DNA from: Pleurotus ostreatus/Saccharomyces cerevisiae fusant
Lineage: Eukaryota > Opisthokonta
Reading direction: 5' to 3'
Assembly: GCA_024196135.1 (NCBI GenBank)
Contig: JAMQCK010000840.1
Span: 1 to 15,024 of the forward strand
DNA: 15,024 bases
Shown: in pieces, positions 1 through 9,081 of the stretch
Layout of the letters: each line of letters opens with the position of its first letter
How positions within the stretch are numbered: the stretch's first letter is position 1
Notes under the pieces: generated by a model
Database searches by the model: none
Told to the model about the DNA's origin: nothing
Seen by the model: the letters and a program-made list of their open reading frames with translations, nothing else
Translations under genes and position numbers: made by a program

Positions 1-246
1 GGAAGGGAGCCAGGTTGCCCATTGAATTTCGCCTTCAGGTGGGGGTAGTAGAGCGAGATGAACGTCGTCGACAAGAAACCCAGTGAGCCCGCAAGGTCGT
101 AAAATATGTCGTTCTGCGTCGGCACACAGTAAAGGGCAAACGCTACAGAAAGTCAGCCATGCCGACGCAGAGAGAGACCGGCAGCTACCAGCTTGGAGAG
201 CGTATGCGCTTGCGAGGGAGGGCAGGAGGCGCGAGAACACATGCAT
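1..246 (-). CDS. DUF1295-like membrane protein, N-terminal part (runs off left edge)
   Basis: Two exons are visible on the minus strand: 246-189 and 142-1, separated by a 46-nt intron (143-188) with donor GTAGCT, a CTGAC branch site and acceptor CTGTAG, joining in phase 1. The joined frame is open for 66 codons to the window edge. It begins MHVFSRLLPSLASAYALQAA and continues with NDIFYDLAGSLGFLSTTF and SLYYPHLKAKFNG. Two hydrophobic stretches suggest membrane helices. From memory of the family, this pattern (helix, then F-Y-D-L-x-G-x-x-x-F-L-S-T) fits the start of fungal DUF1295 proteins, relatives of steroid 5-alpha-reductase and isoprenylcysteine methyltransferase; the substrate is unknown. 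The catalytic C-terminal part lies outside the window. Transcription diverges from the AT-hook/SANT gene. The splice call is firm; the family is a recognition call without alignment. Confidence 0.68.
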   Translation of the reverse strand, partial: MHVFSRLLPSLASAYALQAGSCRSLSASAWLTFCSVCPLLCADAERHILRPCGLTGFLVDDVHLALLPPPEGEIQWATWLPS

Positions 247-784
247 GATGTCGACGAGATGGCAATCAAAGTTCAACCTGCTGATCCGGGGCCCGGCCAG
301 TTTCCGGTTGCTGTCACACGTGTCCCAGCTGTGACGCCGTAACGCTGGACAGCACGATAAACTCATTCCCCGCCGCCGCCTCTAGCCGCCCCGCCGTGCG
401 TCCCGCCCGAATCCAGGCTTCTAGGACGCCCACCGCCGAGTGGAAGCGAGCAGACACCCTCGTGGTGACTCTGAAATCAGCATTTTAGTCACAAGCAAAG
501 GGGTCTCCGGCGTCGCCATCCGACAACAAACAGGCAGGAAAATGTCCCTTACGTCCCCCGTCACACCACTCAGATATTCTGCAGACCCACCTTTATTCGC
601 ATTATCCCATTGTTCAACACGATCGCAGACCGTGGTTTCCCATCGGCGGTCTGTTTTCGGGCATCGGTACGCGCGCACGCACCTCGACGCGGGTCGTGTC
701 TGACATCGTGCAGGGCTGCAATAGAACGAGTTCCCCCACACACCTGATCCGCCGCCCCGTCCTCGTGCGGGCTGCCAGACGGAG
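247..784. promoter_or_regulatory. Divergent intergenic promoter region
   Basis: These 538 bases separate two start codons facing away from each other, so both promoters must lie here. There is no convincing coding frame; the open frames present lack splice support or recognisable protein. A palindromic ACACGTGT lies at 316-323. No good TATA box is visible for either gene. Confidence 0.6.
316..323. promoter_or_regulatory. E-box palindrome ACACGTGT
   Basis: A perfect 8-bp palindrome with the CACGTG core bound by bHLH regulators (Cbf1/Pho4/SREBP types in fungi). It lies 70 bp upstream of the DUF1295-like ATG and about 460 bp upstream of the AT-hook gene. Occupancy is inference. Confidence 0.35.
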
Positions 785-2553
785 ATGAACACCCACTACC
801 AAGAGATCTCACACGCGCTGAACCCCGTGGGCGCCACCTCTGCTGGATATCCCCCCAATATGTACCACCGTCAGATGAGCCCCATCCGTCGGGACGAGGA
901 AGAGGAGGAGGATGAAAGCATGGTCGAGGATCATCTGCAGCATAAAGAGATCGAGCACCACGCTTCCGGGCCGTCTTCCCCTCCCCCCGCGACGACGTGA
1001 GTTGCACACTGTCAGCACTGCGTCCCCCTCGTACTTATCGGGCCGTACAGAGCTGCACCCCATCAGACGTACGCGCCGCCAGAAGCTACTCAGCCGGAGG
1101 TGCCCGTCAAGAGAAGACCAGGGCGTCCCCGCGGATCCAAGACCAAGAAAAAGGCGCAGCCCGCTGAGGGGAGTGCATCTGCTCCTGCTCCGACACCTGC
1201 GCCAGCACCAGCTCCGCTACCCGAAGTCAACGCGCAGAATCAGCAGTACTACGAGTTTCAATGGCGCGTGCTCAACCTTTGTGCCGAGTTCTACGGAGCC
1301 GCGGAAGAGTTGCTTGTCAGTACTATCGACGGATATGCGATGCTTGTCTCATTGCACTTTAGAAAGCGACCCCTCCGCTGGTCCTCGCGCAATGTTACCA
1401 AATGCCGCCCGCGAACCCTGTCGACCCCATGAACATGGTGAGAGAGGCAAAGAGGATCTGTGACAGTCTGGTATGCAACTCACTTAGCTGTAGCGGCTTC
1501 TGCTGACAATCTTGCAGCTTCAAAACCCGCAGCGACTGCTCACGCAACCACCACCTCCAATGTACCCTACCCTGCCAATGTTCTACTCGCAGCAATCGAC
1601 AGGCACCCCTTCCGTGTCGGCAGCTCCGCCTGCCGCGGTGATCAACAACCCTCAGTCCTTCGTTGTGCCGATGGGAAGTCAGCCGGCAACCTATCTACAA
1701 TACACCGCGCCTCCCTCTGGGTCATATACATACCCCTACAGCATACCGCCCTTCTATCCGCCAACGGCGACACCATCTGCGCCCGTCCCGCCGGCACCTC
1801 CATCGCACTCCGCAGCCAGTACAGGCGCGAACCAGGGCGGTTGGTCGGAGGAAGAAGTACAGAAGTTGAAAAGGTTGCACGAAGAGAGTAAAGGGAATCA
1901 ATTCACGGAGGACCAGACATGGGACTGGGTGATACAGCAGTATGGCCCGACGAGGACAAGGTACGGCGTTTGTCCCTTGGAATGTATTGCCGGTGCTGAA
2001 GCTTTGCACCAGACATCAGATCCTCATCAAGGCTACGTCCCTCGGTCTGAAGGAGAGCTCGGGCAAAGGCCCGAAGAGACAACGTCGGAACAGTGACGGC
2101 GAATACCAACCAGCGGGTCACTCTGAGACGACTGCGCCGCCTGCGTCTGCAGGGCCTTCGAACACAATGCGATCACCAACGAATCAGTCGACACCTTCTG
2201 ATTCCCCTGCGGTCCAGCATCAGCCCCCGCCGACAGCGCAACTTCAGCAACCTCCGCCGTCGCAGTCGCAGCAGCAGGGGCCCCAGCGACCTCTGCAGCC
2301 CCCACCGACAAGCACCCCGGTGTCCGCGACGTCTTCCCGCGGGATGCCTTGGCCAATGCCAACTGTGGCGTCGACCACGACATCGCCAATTATCTCGACT
2401 GCGGCTACGCCGGACCCGCAGCGAACGTCAATCAGCAGTAGCAGCTATTATCGTCCGCGCCCTCCGCAGTCGGAGTCCCCCAACACGTCGGCGCAGGTGG
2501 GCGCGTACTCGTACAACTACCGCATGAACGGTGCGCGGGAGAATGGGCGATGA
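785..2553 (+). CDS. AT-hook and SANT/Myb-like domain nuclear protein (522 aa, 5 exons)
   Basis: Exons: 785-996, 1051-1315, 1363-1470, 1518-1960 and 2013-2553. The introns are 54, 47, 47 and 52 nt and every junction keeps frame (1569 nt, 522 codons plus stop). Residues 46-60 follow an acidic run. Residues 91-101 read KRRPGRPRGSK, a canonical AT-hook that binds the minor groove of AT-rich DNA, followed by an Ala/Pro linker. Residues about 130-195 are probably helical (YYEFQWRVLNLCAEFYGAAE). From W304, the pattern W-S-E-E-E, then WDWVIQQYG and RTRHQILIK up to about residue 360, has the spaced aromatic residues and the basic last helix of a SANT/Myb domain; the fourth intron lies inside that helix. 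The remaining 160 residues are Pro/Gln/Ser/Thr-rich and look disordered, like an activation or interaction region. The likely role is a sequence-specific or chromatin-associated regulator; targets are unknown. I do not recognise a named orthologue. The third intron has a clear CTGAC branch site; the second (donor GTCAGT) is the weakest call. Confidence 0.8.
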
Positions 2554-3073
2554 GTTATGTGCGTGTCTAAATTATCGTTGTTGCCGTATCTTGTCCATTA
2601 GGTGGTAGTCCGTTGCTTTGTGTATTCTTGTTATGCTCTGTAGACTTGGGGACTCGGAAGACCCTTTTTGGCTCTTTCGTGCGGCTGCCAGGGGCTGGTG
2701 CAAAGTGCGGCGCCCGAATCGGTACAAGGTGTAAATGGATTCCCCGGGCTTACGAGGCCGCTGTTGCGTCTCCGGGAGCGGTCTGCACTTGCGGGCTCAA
2801 TGAAAGTGCACAGGAGCGGACTCCGGGCAGGGTCTCGAAGACAGGGAACGCGAAATAGTTGTTGAAGACGTTCAGAAAGACGAACTTCCTGACCGTTGCC
2901 ATGGGTCCGGCCTCGCTGCTGATGACGTCGCGTAGGTTTGTAGGCGCGTAGCTTATGTCAGCACCGTATTTAGCAGGTGGTATGGGAGCGTGAGAGCACG
3001 ACTATCGTCGCCAAAACGAGCGCTTTCTTTTCGCGTCGTCGCCGTCCCGCCGCCGCCGCCGCTGTCGCCCGCG
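2554..3073. other. Intergenic region between the AT-hook/SANT gene and KNR4
   Basis: It holds the 3' untranslated region of the left gene and the promoter and 5' UTR of the right gene. No TATA box was found near 3074. A pyrimidine/GCC-rich stretch (3035-3068) immediately precedes the ATG. The only coding-like signal is a minus-strand open frame at 2750-3001, listed separately. Confidence 0.5.
2750..3001 (-). CDS. Unassigned minus-strand open frame, possible exon or gene remnant
   Basis: The frame is open from just after an in-frame TAG (3004-3002) to a TAA at 2752-2750, 83 codons. The first ATG is at 2902, giving only 50 aa. The middle part reads like genuine protein: PPAKYGADISYAPTNLRDV, then RKFVFLNVFNNYFAFPVF, hydrophobic and aromatic with mixed charge. 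The last 20 or so residues look like chance translation. No clear upstream exon was found, because that would lie antisense to the KNR4 first exon. It could be the decayed end of a lost gene, a small protein, or chance. I do not recognise the family. Confidence 0.2.
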   Translation of the reverse strand, partial: SCSHAPIPPAKYGADISYAPTNLRDVISSEAGPMATVRKFVFLNVFNNYFAFPVFETLPGVRSCALSLSPQVQTAPGDATAAS

Positions 3074-5207
3074 ATGAACTGGCTCTCGTCCATATTCTCG
3101 AATGACCGGTCGCGCGACATGCGCCGCGGCCAGGCGATGTCCTCCACCCACGACGCATTCTCTCTCCCAACGTCTTCACCCACCCTTGCCGCGCAGTCGG
3201 ACGCATTCCAGTCCAACTACGCCAACGCCGCCGACCCTGAGGGCGGCCTCAACAGCCCCGCGTTCTCCTACCCGCCCCAAGACCGCGGCGGGTACGGCTT
3301 TGTGTCCACTCCGTACGTGCCCCTCCCGCTCTTACGCCCTTCACTCGGTGACCTTGTCTCCTTCCAGCGGCCCTGCATCGCGCCGATCGTCTCTCCTGCC
3401 CCTCCATCACGACCCGCTGCACTCGCAAATGCCTCCCACAACTCCATACCCACCGCTCGCCACCACTTGGAATCGACTGCGGCTCTGGCTGCAGCGCGAG
3501 TACCCAGAGCTGGGCGACACCCTCAACTTTGGCATCCTCCCGCAGGACCTCGCGCAGATCGAGATGCAGTTCGGCTTCGCCCTACCTGCCGTCGTGCGCG
3601 AGTCCTACCTCATCACCGACGGGCAGGAGGCAGAATCATCGGTCGGATGTTCGCTGGGCCTTTTCTTTGGGCTCTCACTTCTCCCGATGGAGGAGGTGCT
3701 CGACGAATGGCGTTTCTGGCGCGAGGTCGACGACGACCCTACGACGGGCGCGAATCCACGCCTGCGCGAGATGATGCAGAGCATCCCTACCGGCTGGATA
3801 CGTAAGGAGTACTCGCAGCGCGGGTGGATACCCCTCATCGCCGATCGTGCGGGCAATTATGTCGGCGTCGACCTCAACCCCGCCGAGGGTGGCAAGCCTG
3901 GGCAGGTCATCGTCTTCGGTCGTGACTTTGACACAAAGGTCGTTCTGTGGCGAGGCGAGGGACAGGCTGGTTGGGCAAACTGGCTGGCGAGCTTTGTTGA
4001 CGAGCTCGAGGCCGGCGAGGGCTTCGAGATTGGCAACGTATCTGATGAGAGCTCGGGCGACGAGGATGACATCGGCTATGAGAGCTACTACAACGATGGC
4101 CGCGGGCAGGGTGACGGAGGAGGGGACAATGGAGTTGGCGGCGGCCTGAAGTTGACGGGTGAATACAGGGGATGGAGTGTCTTGGAAGCTTGGGCAGATC
4201 GTAGTCTGCGGAAGTGGTACGAAGCTGGCCTCGTCACCGACTTCACTATGCCAGGGTCCGAGCAGAAAGGCAAAGTAGGTGCGCTGCATTTATTTGTCTT
4301 CATTTGCTTACATCGCCCTCTATAGGCGCCTGCAAAGGAGACCGATGTTGGCGCGGACCTCGTTGGCCAGGGCTCTGCAGCGGAGGTCGCTATACCCGTA
4401 CTCGCTGATGTGGGAACGTCATCTCCGAAGGAAGTCAAATTAACCCGCGAACTCCCCACGATATCCGTCACCAAGCCTCCTGCCCCCGTCCCCGTCGACC
4501 TCCCTACCCCTCGGGATATCATCGCCCTCCCATCACCTCCCGACTCTACGCACTCTTCCTTCGACGAGGACGACCTCGAGCTCGGCCGTTCCACTGTCAT
4601 GCGGGACCGCGAGGATGAGGCCCTCGTTGCCTTGGGTTCTCCGACCCCAGCAACGCCCGCAACGGCTACTACGCCAACGGTACTTGCTCCTCAGCGGCAG
4701 GCGGCACCAATACCAATCACCCAGTCGCCCTCCCCGCCGCCAGACAAAATTGACCTGCTCGATGATTCCTCACCGACGTTGGATACCACTCCCATCACGC
4801 CCTCTATCTCCAACAGCTCGCCTACGACTATCACCCCCGTCAAGACTATCCCAGATACGTCTGTCTCTGGGGAGGCTCCCGCGCCAGCGGCTAGCCCTAT
4901 AGACGAGCCGGTGGAGGAGGTGGAGCCTGATACGACCATCAGGTTAGTTGGGGGTGGTGGTGCGGCCGGCACCGTGGATGAGCAAGAGGGCGAGGAAGAA
5001 GCCCAGCAACCGGAGGACGATCCTGTCGCCGCTGACGTTGACGGCGCCCCCGCTGTAGATGCTCGACCTTCCGACGCTAAGGGCCACAAGAAGTCGAAGT
5101 CGAAAAGCAGCCTCGCCAGCCTGAAGAAGCTGGGCAATCGGGGGAAGAAGGGCTCGGTCTCGAGCGTAAAGACTCAGGATGACGCCGCGTCGTCTCCCGT
5201 ATCTTAG
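3074..5207 (+). CDS. KNR4: Knr4/Smi1-type cell wall assembly regulator (675 aa, 3 exons)
   Basis: Exons: 3074-3312, 3368-4274 and 4326-5207, with introns of 55 and 51 nt; all phases agree (2028 nt). The start MNWLSSIFSND was preferred to an in-frame upstream ATG at 2990, whose leader is low-complexity. Residues 1-110 are Ser/Pro-rich. Residues about 112-290 form the SUKH (Smi1/Knr4) domain: TTWNRLRLWLQREYPELG, then FGFALPAVVRESYLITDGQE, then GWIPLIADRAGNYVGVDLNP and a closing WANWLASFVDELEAG. An acidic patch follows, then a RGWSVLEAW segment near residue 349 that completes the family core. The last 300 residues are Pro/Thr/Ser/Glu-rich and end in a Lys/Ser cluster (KGHKKSKSKSSL). In yeast, Knr4 is an intrinsically disordered hub that couples the cell-integrity MAP kinase and calcineurin pathways to chitin and glucan synthesis. 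The protein is longer than the yeast one (505 aa), mostly in the tail. The family call is strong; the pathway role here is by homology. Confidence 0.9.
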
Positions 5208-5755
5208 GCCTGGGTGAATGGCATCGCGTCTGACCTCATCCCCTCTCCCGCTTCGTCTGCCCATCCGTACGTTCGAACATTTTCCGCTCCTCCTGCATAG
5301 ACTCCGAAGGACATACAGCCAATGTTCCATACTTATCACGCTCGAGGACGCCGTGCATATCGCCTCGCTATCCTACGTCTGCCTCGGCCACTCGCACTTC
5401 GCTCATTGTCCGCGCAGTCAGCCCTCTTTTTCTCCTCTCGCTTTTCGGTCGATGAATCATCCTGCCTGTCGATAATTCACGTGTGTAGCTTGCAAGCCCT
5501 TTTTTCTTCCTATACCCGTTCCTGCATAGTACGCCCTCGTATAACTGCTTTCCGCTATCACCTGCACGAATCGTACGACGCGTCGCTTCCCCGGGGACGA
5601 TTGGCAATGTAATGGAGGTTATGGAAGACTTGCGCACGAGGACGGTGACAGGCAGGGTAGTGGTTTGTCCTTGGCTGTACGAGGGTATGGAAGATAGGAG
5701 TATTGGGCAGGCCCCTCTGCTTCGAGCTCGTCGTGAATCGTACTTATACAGCCCG

Positions 5756-5761
5756 TATAAG
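5756..5761 (+). promoter_or_regulatory. TATA-like element TATAAG
   Basis: TATAAG lies 134 bp upstream of the dehydrogenase ATG, followed by a C/T-rich stretch. The distance fits a fungal core promoter with a 5' UTR of about 100 nt. This is a short motif, so only suggestive. Confidence 0.35.
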
Positions 5762-5858
5762 TCTCGACTCTCGACCGACTGTTCAACTTTCCTCGCGTTT
5801 TCCACGTGATCGTTCATCGCGCGTTTTTGGAACTTGTGGAACTTGGTTCGCGCCTCGA

Positions 5859-5884
5859 CCTCCTTCTCCCCCTCCTCCTCTTCT
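5859..5884 (+). promoter_or_regulatory. Pyrimidine tract before the ATG
   Basis: A run of 26 uninterrupted C/T bases ends 10 bp before the start codon. CT-rich blocks close to transcription starts are common in expressed genes of filamentous fungi. Which strand-specific factor uses it is unknown. Confidence 0.4.
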
Positions 5885-5894
5885 GCCGCTGACG

Positions 5895-8331
5895 ATGCTG
5901 GACACCCTCATCCCCGTCGCGCTACTGGCGTCGCTGGCGGAGGCCAAGAGCTCAACCAAGAAGTACATCGCCGACGACGAACCCAGCGACTTTGACACGA
6001 TTCTCTGGCCGATCGTGTTATGCTTCGCCGGGGGTATATACCTCGTGTACGAACGATACCAGAGGGCACACAATAGTCCTGTCCCCTTCGAGCACCACGC
6101 GCCGGTGCAGGCAGATCCACAATGGGAGGGTTTGCCGCTCGAAAATGCGAACCTGCAGTCGCACCTGCAGCACCCCGACGTCCTGCCCCCCATCGACATT
6201 CCCGGGCAAGAGTACATCACCGCCTTCGACCCCGCGACGAGCTTGCACCTGGGAACATACCTCGCCGACGACGAGAACGTGATTGCGTTCAAGATCAACA
6301 AGGCCGCGAAGGCGCAGCGCCGGTGGAAGCAGACGACGTTCGTGCAGCGGCGGCGCGTCGTGCGCAGTCTGCTCAAGTGGCTGGTGGACAACCAGGAGAT
6401 GTGCGCGAAGGTTGCGTGTCGTGACACGGGGAAAACGCGTGCGCTGGCTTGCTGTTCGTCGATGTTCGTTGGGTGGCTGAACGCGTGTTTTCAGTTTTGG
6501 ACGCGTCTCTCGGGGAGATTATGACGACTTGCACGAAGATGGAGTGGATCTTGAAGCATGGGGAGCGGTACTTGCGACCCGAAAAGCGCCACGGCAACTT
6601 CATGATGGCGTACAAGCGCGCTGAAGTCCACTACGAACCCCTCGGTGTGGTGGCTGCCATTGTCTCGTGGAACTATCGTGCGTTCAACACCCCTTCGACT
6701 TTATCGCGTGCTAAGCCATCCCGTAGCCCTCCACAATGCTTGGAGCCCCATTCTCGCGTCCATCTTCGCTGGTAACGCCGTCGTGCTCAAGTGCTCCGAA
6801 AAGGTCATTTGGTCGTCAACATGGTTCGTTGACGCTATCACAACCTGCCTGCGCACCCTCGGTCATCCGGAAGACATCGTCCAGCTCGTCTGCTGCTACC
6901 CGAAGAAGGCGCCCGCCCTGACGAGGTCTCCCCTTATCAAGCACATTACTTTCATTGGCTCCGAGACTGTTGGCAGGATTGTGAGCGTTAACTCCTTTTG
7001 CTCTTGGAAGTCCTCGCCCTAAACTTGCTTTAGATTGCCCAAGATGCAACAGAGAACCTCATTCCTGTCACCTTGGAATTGGGTGGCAAGGACCCATGCG
7101 TCATCCTCCCCGGTACGGATATCGAGCGCTGGGCACCTTTGTGGAAGCGTGGTGTCTTGTAAGCTTATACTCTCATCATCTGTGCGCTGTTACTGACCCC
7201 CTGTAGCCAAAACATGGGCCAGAACTGCATCGGCATCGAACGTCTCATCGTGCACTCTTCGCAATACGACGAACTCGAGGCCATCTTCAAAGATACCGCC
7301 TCGAAGATTCGTCTTGGCTCCGTGCTCGCACCCACGCAAGAGGGTTATGTTGCCACTGTCGACGGTGGTGCTATGATCGACGGCGACCGATTCCAGGCAC
7401 TTGAGGCTCTCATCCAGGATGCCGAAGAGGGTGGCGCGAACGTCATTGGTGGTCGGCAATACAACCACGTCTACCTTGAGAACGGGTACTACTTTCAGCC
7501 TACTGTCGTTGGTCCGGTCGACATCAGCATGGAGATTGCCCAGCAGGAGCGTACGTGTCGATAGCTGACTCGGATGAGGACTTCAGTTGACGGCTTCCTC
7601 AGTATTCGCGCCCATTGCTCTGCTCATGCCGTACGAGACTGTTGAGGAGGCCATTGAGCTGGCAAATGGCACACGATATGGCTTGGGTGCTAGCGTCTTC
7701 GGTCCCAGGTCAGCTTTCTTACTACAGACGCCTGTGGATCACTCTACTAACATCGAATGTATAGTCAAAGCAAGTGCCTCGAGGTCGCAAAACGTTTGGA
7801 ATGCGGAATGGTCTCCATCAACGACTTTGCTGTCTTCTATGTGGGTGATTGACTTGCGCGTCTGGTGAATCTTTGCTGACCTTACCCTTACAGATGAAGT
7901 ATGTTCGCGTCTGACAGACACAAGAAGTGTACTAACGAGCTCGTTTAGCCAAGACTTGCCGTTCGGAGGGTGCAAAGCCAGTGGATACGGTCGCTTCGGT
8001 ACGCCCAAACTAAACCTCGAGTCTCTCCCTTGCTGATCGTGTTCAGGTGGTCCTGAGGGCCTGCGCGCCTTGACAAACCCCAAGGCAATCATGGTTGACC
8101 GCTGGCCAAATCTTATCCAGACGAGTATCCCGCCCGTCCTGGACTACCCGTTGCGCTCTTTGCTGCAGAGCTGGTACGTGACCTTCGTCCTATCTCTTCA
8201 AACGCTACTAATCCTTCGCCAGGGAATTCGCCTCTGGTCTTGTACGCTTCTTGTACGCCGATGGGGCGCGGAACTGGATGTACGGGCTGTACGGCCTCAT
8301 CCAGGCAGCGTCGAAGGGCGGTAGGAGATAG
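5895..8331 (+). CDS. MSC7: Membrane-anchored aldehyde dehydrogenase, Msc7-like (640 aa, 11 exons)
   Basis: Exons: 5895-6438, 6495-6677, 6727-6980, 7034-7158, 7207-7550, 7603-7708, 7765-7840, 7894-7898, 7949-7998, 8047-8173 and 8223-8331. The ten introns are 48-56 nt and the total is 1923 nt in perfect phase. A hydrophobic segment at about residues 36-53 (ILWPIVLCFAGGIYLVY) should anchor the protein, probably in the endoplasmic reticulum. The NAD(P)-dependent aldehyde dehydrogenase fold follows. VSWNYP holds the catalytic Asn (N241), LELGGKDP the general-base Glu (E342) and MGQNCIG the nucleophilic Cys (C376). The closing motif LPFGGCKASGYGRFGGPEG is intact and spans the microexon joint. The last 60 residues carry further hydrophobic helices. 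Length and N-terminal anchor match yeast Msc7 (644 aa), a poorly characterised enzyme; substrates are unknown. With all catalytic residues present it should be active, oxidising aldehydes to acids. Confidence 0.92.
7894..7898 (+). other. Five-nucleotide microexon (ATGAA)
   Basis: It is flanked by a 53-nt intron (7841-7893, donor GTGGGT, acceptor TTACAG) and a 50-nt intron (7899-7948, donor GTATGT, branch CTAAC, acceptor TTTAG). Joined to its neighbours it gives AVFY-MN-QDLPFGG, which restores the aldehyde dehydrogenase motif in frame. Skipping it shifts the frame, and reading through the first intron meets a stop within four codons. Confidence 0.82.
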
Positions 8332-8539
8332 TCCAGGGTTGCCATCGAGGGGCTTGCTTGCTGCGTATCTTTATTATCTAGGCCGTCAGGCGGAATCTAC
8401 CTACTACTATACGATTGACTACGATGCTGACATGGAATTGACGCTAGACTTTACCCTCATCCGACTGCGACGATGGAAAAGCAAGCACGAGAATCTTGCT
8501 TTCCGCGCTGTTCTCTGGGTGGCCTACCTGTGTCATTGT

Positions 8540-8563
8540 AGGTGACAGCCACAAGTGTCACCT
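8540..8563. repeat. Short inverted repeat
   Basis: AGGTGACA (8540-8547) and TGTCACCT (8556-8563) are perfect 8-bp arms around an 8-bp spacer. It lies 209 bp after the dehydrogenase stop codon. It could form a small hairpin in the 3' region or be a dimeric protein site; it may equally be chance. Confidence 0.4.
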
Positions 8564-8577
8564 TGACGGAGCGCAGA

Positions 8578-9081
8578 TCAGGGCGGGACCTTTACCGATA
8601 CGCAGACCAAACGCAGACGCTCATTTGCACTCCGGAGCGGACGTCGCCAAGGCATGCTGGACCGAAGGCGAACTCGGCAAATTCCGCGGGCTTTTCCCGC
8701 ACTCGAATAACCCATTCCCTTACACTTCTCCTCTTGCGACACGACGACGTCGACAGCGGGGGCCGTGATTGTGCCATAGACTTTGCCCACAAAAGGCTCA
8801 GCGTGATAGGCAGCTGAGACCGCAGAGATTGCAACCATAGCGGCCGTGACAATGGACAGCGCGTTGCTGGAGCTGCTCACGAGCGCCGCTGAATGGCCCG
8901 CTTGGCTCTGCTTGCTGCGGCCCTCTGCTGATTTACCTTGCTCATGATAATGGATGTCGAAGCAAGCTGGGAAGTACTCAGAGAAGACCTGGAGAAGGTA
9001 TATTTGTTCACGAGAATGTCCTTCTTGCCGCCCCGCAGGTGCATCTTCACAACTTTGCCTCCTTTGCAGGCTTTGCTGGAC
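8578..9081 (-). CDS. Unassigned minus-strand open frame (about 167 codons, no good start)
   Basis: The frame is open from after a TAA (9084-9082) to the stop at 8578, with no ATG in its first two thirds. Parts read like protein: REQIYLLQVFSEYFPACF, then a strongly hydrophobic helix-like run NALSIVTAAMVAISAVSAAY, then FVGKVYGTITAPAVDVVV. A candidate 48-nt intron in the same frame (8949 down to about 8902; GTAAAT donor, TTCAG acceptor) would leave the frame unchanged. A possible acceptor CTCCAG precedes the VFSEYF codons. No upstream exon with a start could be fixed, and the last 30 or so residues look random. It may be an internal or terminal exon of an undetected gene, a decayed gene, or chance in GC-rich DNA. 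I do not recognise any family. Confidence 0.2.
   Translation of the reverse strand, partial: VQQSLQRRQSCEDAPAGRQEGHSREQIYLLQVFSEYFPACFDIHYHEQGKSAEGRSKQSQAGHSAALVSSSSNALSIVTAAMVAISAVSAAYHAEPFVGKVYGTITAPAVDVVVSQEEKCKGMGYSSAGKARGICRVRLRSSMPWRRPLRSANERLRLVCVSVKVPP

Larger units (their letters stand above)
5208..5894. other. Intergenic region between KNR4 and the aldehyde dehydrogenase
   Basis: The left half is presumably 3' UTR and terminator of KNR4. The right half is the dehydrogenase promoter, with a TATA-like site near 5756 and a pyrimidine tract at 5859-5884. Open frames on both strands here lack splice support or protein-like composition, and I see no gene. Confidence 0.5.

Noticed and set aside
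912..1463. 183-codon plus-strand open frame overlapping the AT-hook gene
   Set aside because: It reads through two well-supported introns in another frame and gives Arg/Ser-rich nonsense, while the spliced frame gives a continuous protein with an AT-hook.
2990..3073. In-frame upstream ATG that would lengthen the KNR4 protein by 28 residues
   Set aside because: The added leader is a low-complexity Arg/Pro run typical of translated 5' UTR, and MNWLSSIF is a more natural start. It cannot be fully excluded.
5368..5817. 149-codon minus-strand open frame between KNR4 and the dehydrogenase
   Set aside because: Its composition is Arg/Ser-rich without hydrophobic pattern or splice context, and it overlaps the dehydrogenase promoter.
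8240..8545. 101-codon plus-strand frame at the dehydrogenase 3' end
   Set aside because: It overlaps the last dehydrogenase exon in a different frame and continues into 3' UTR; no protein-like features.
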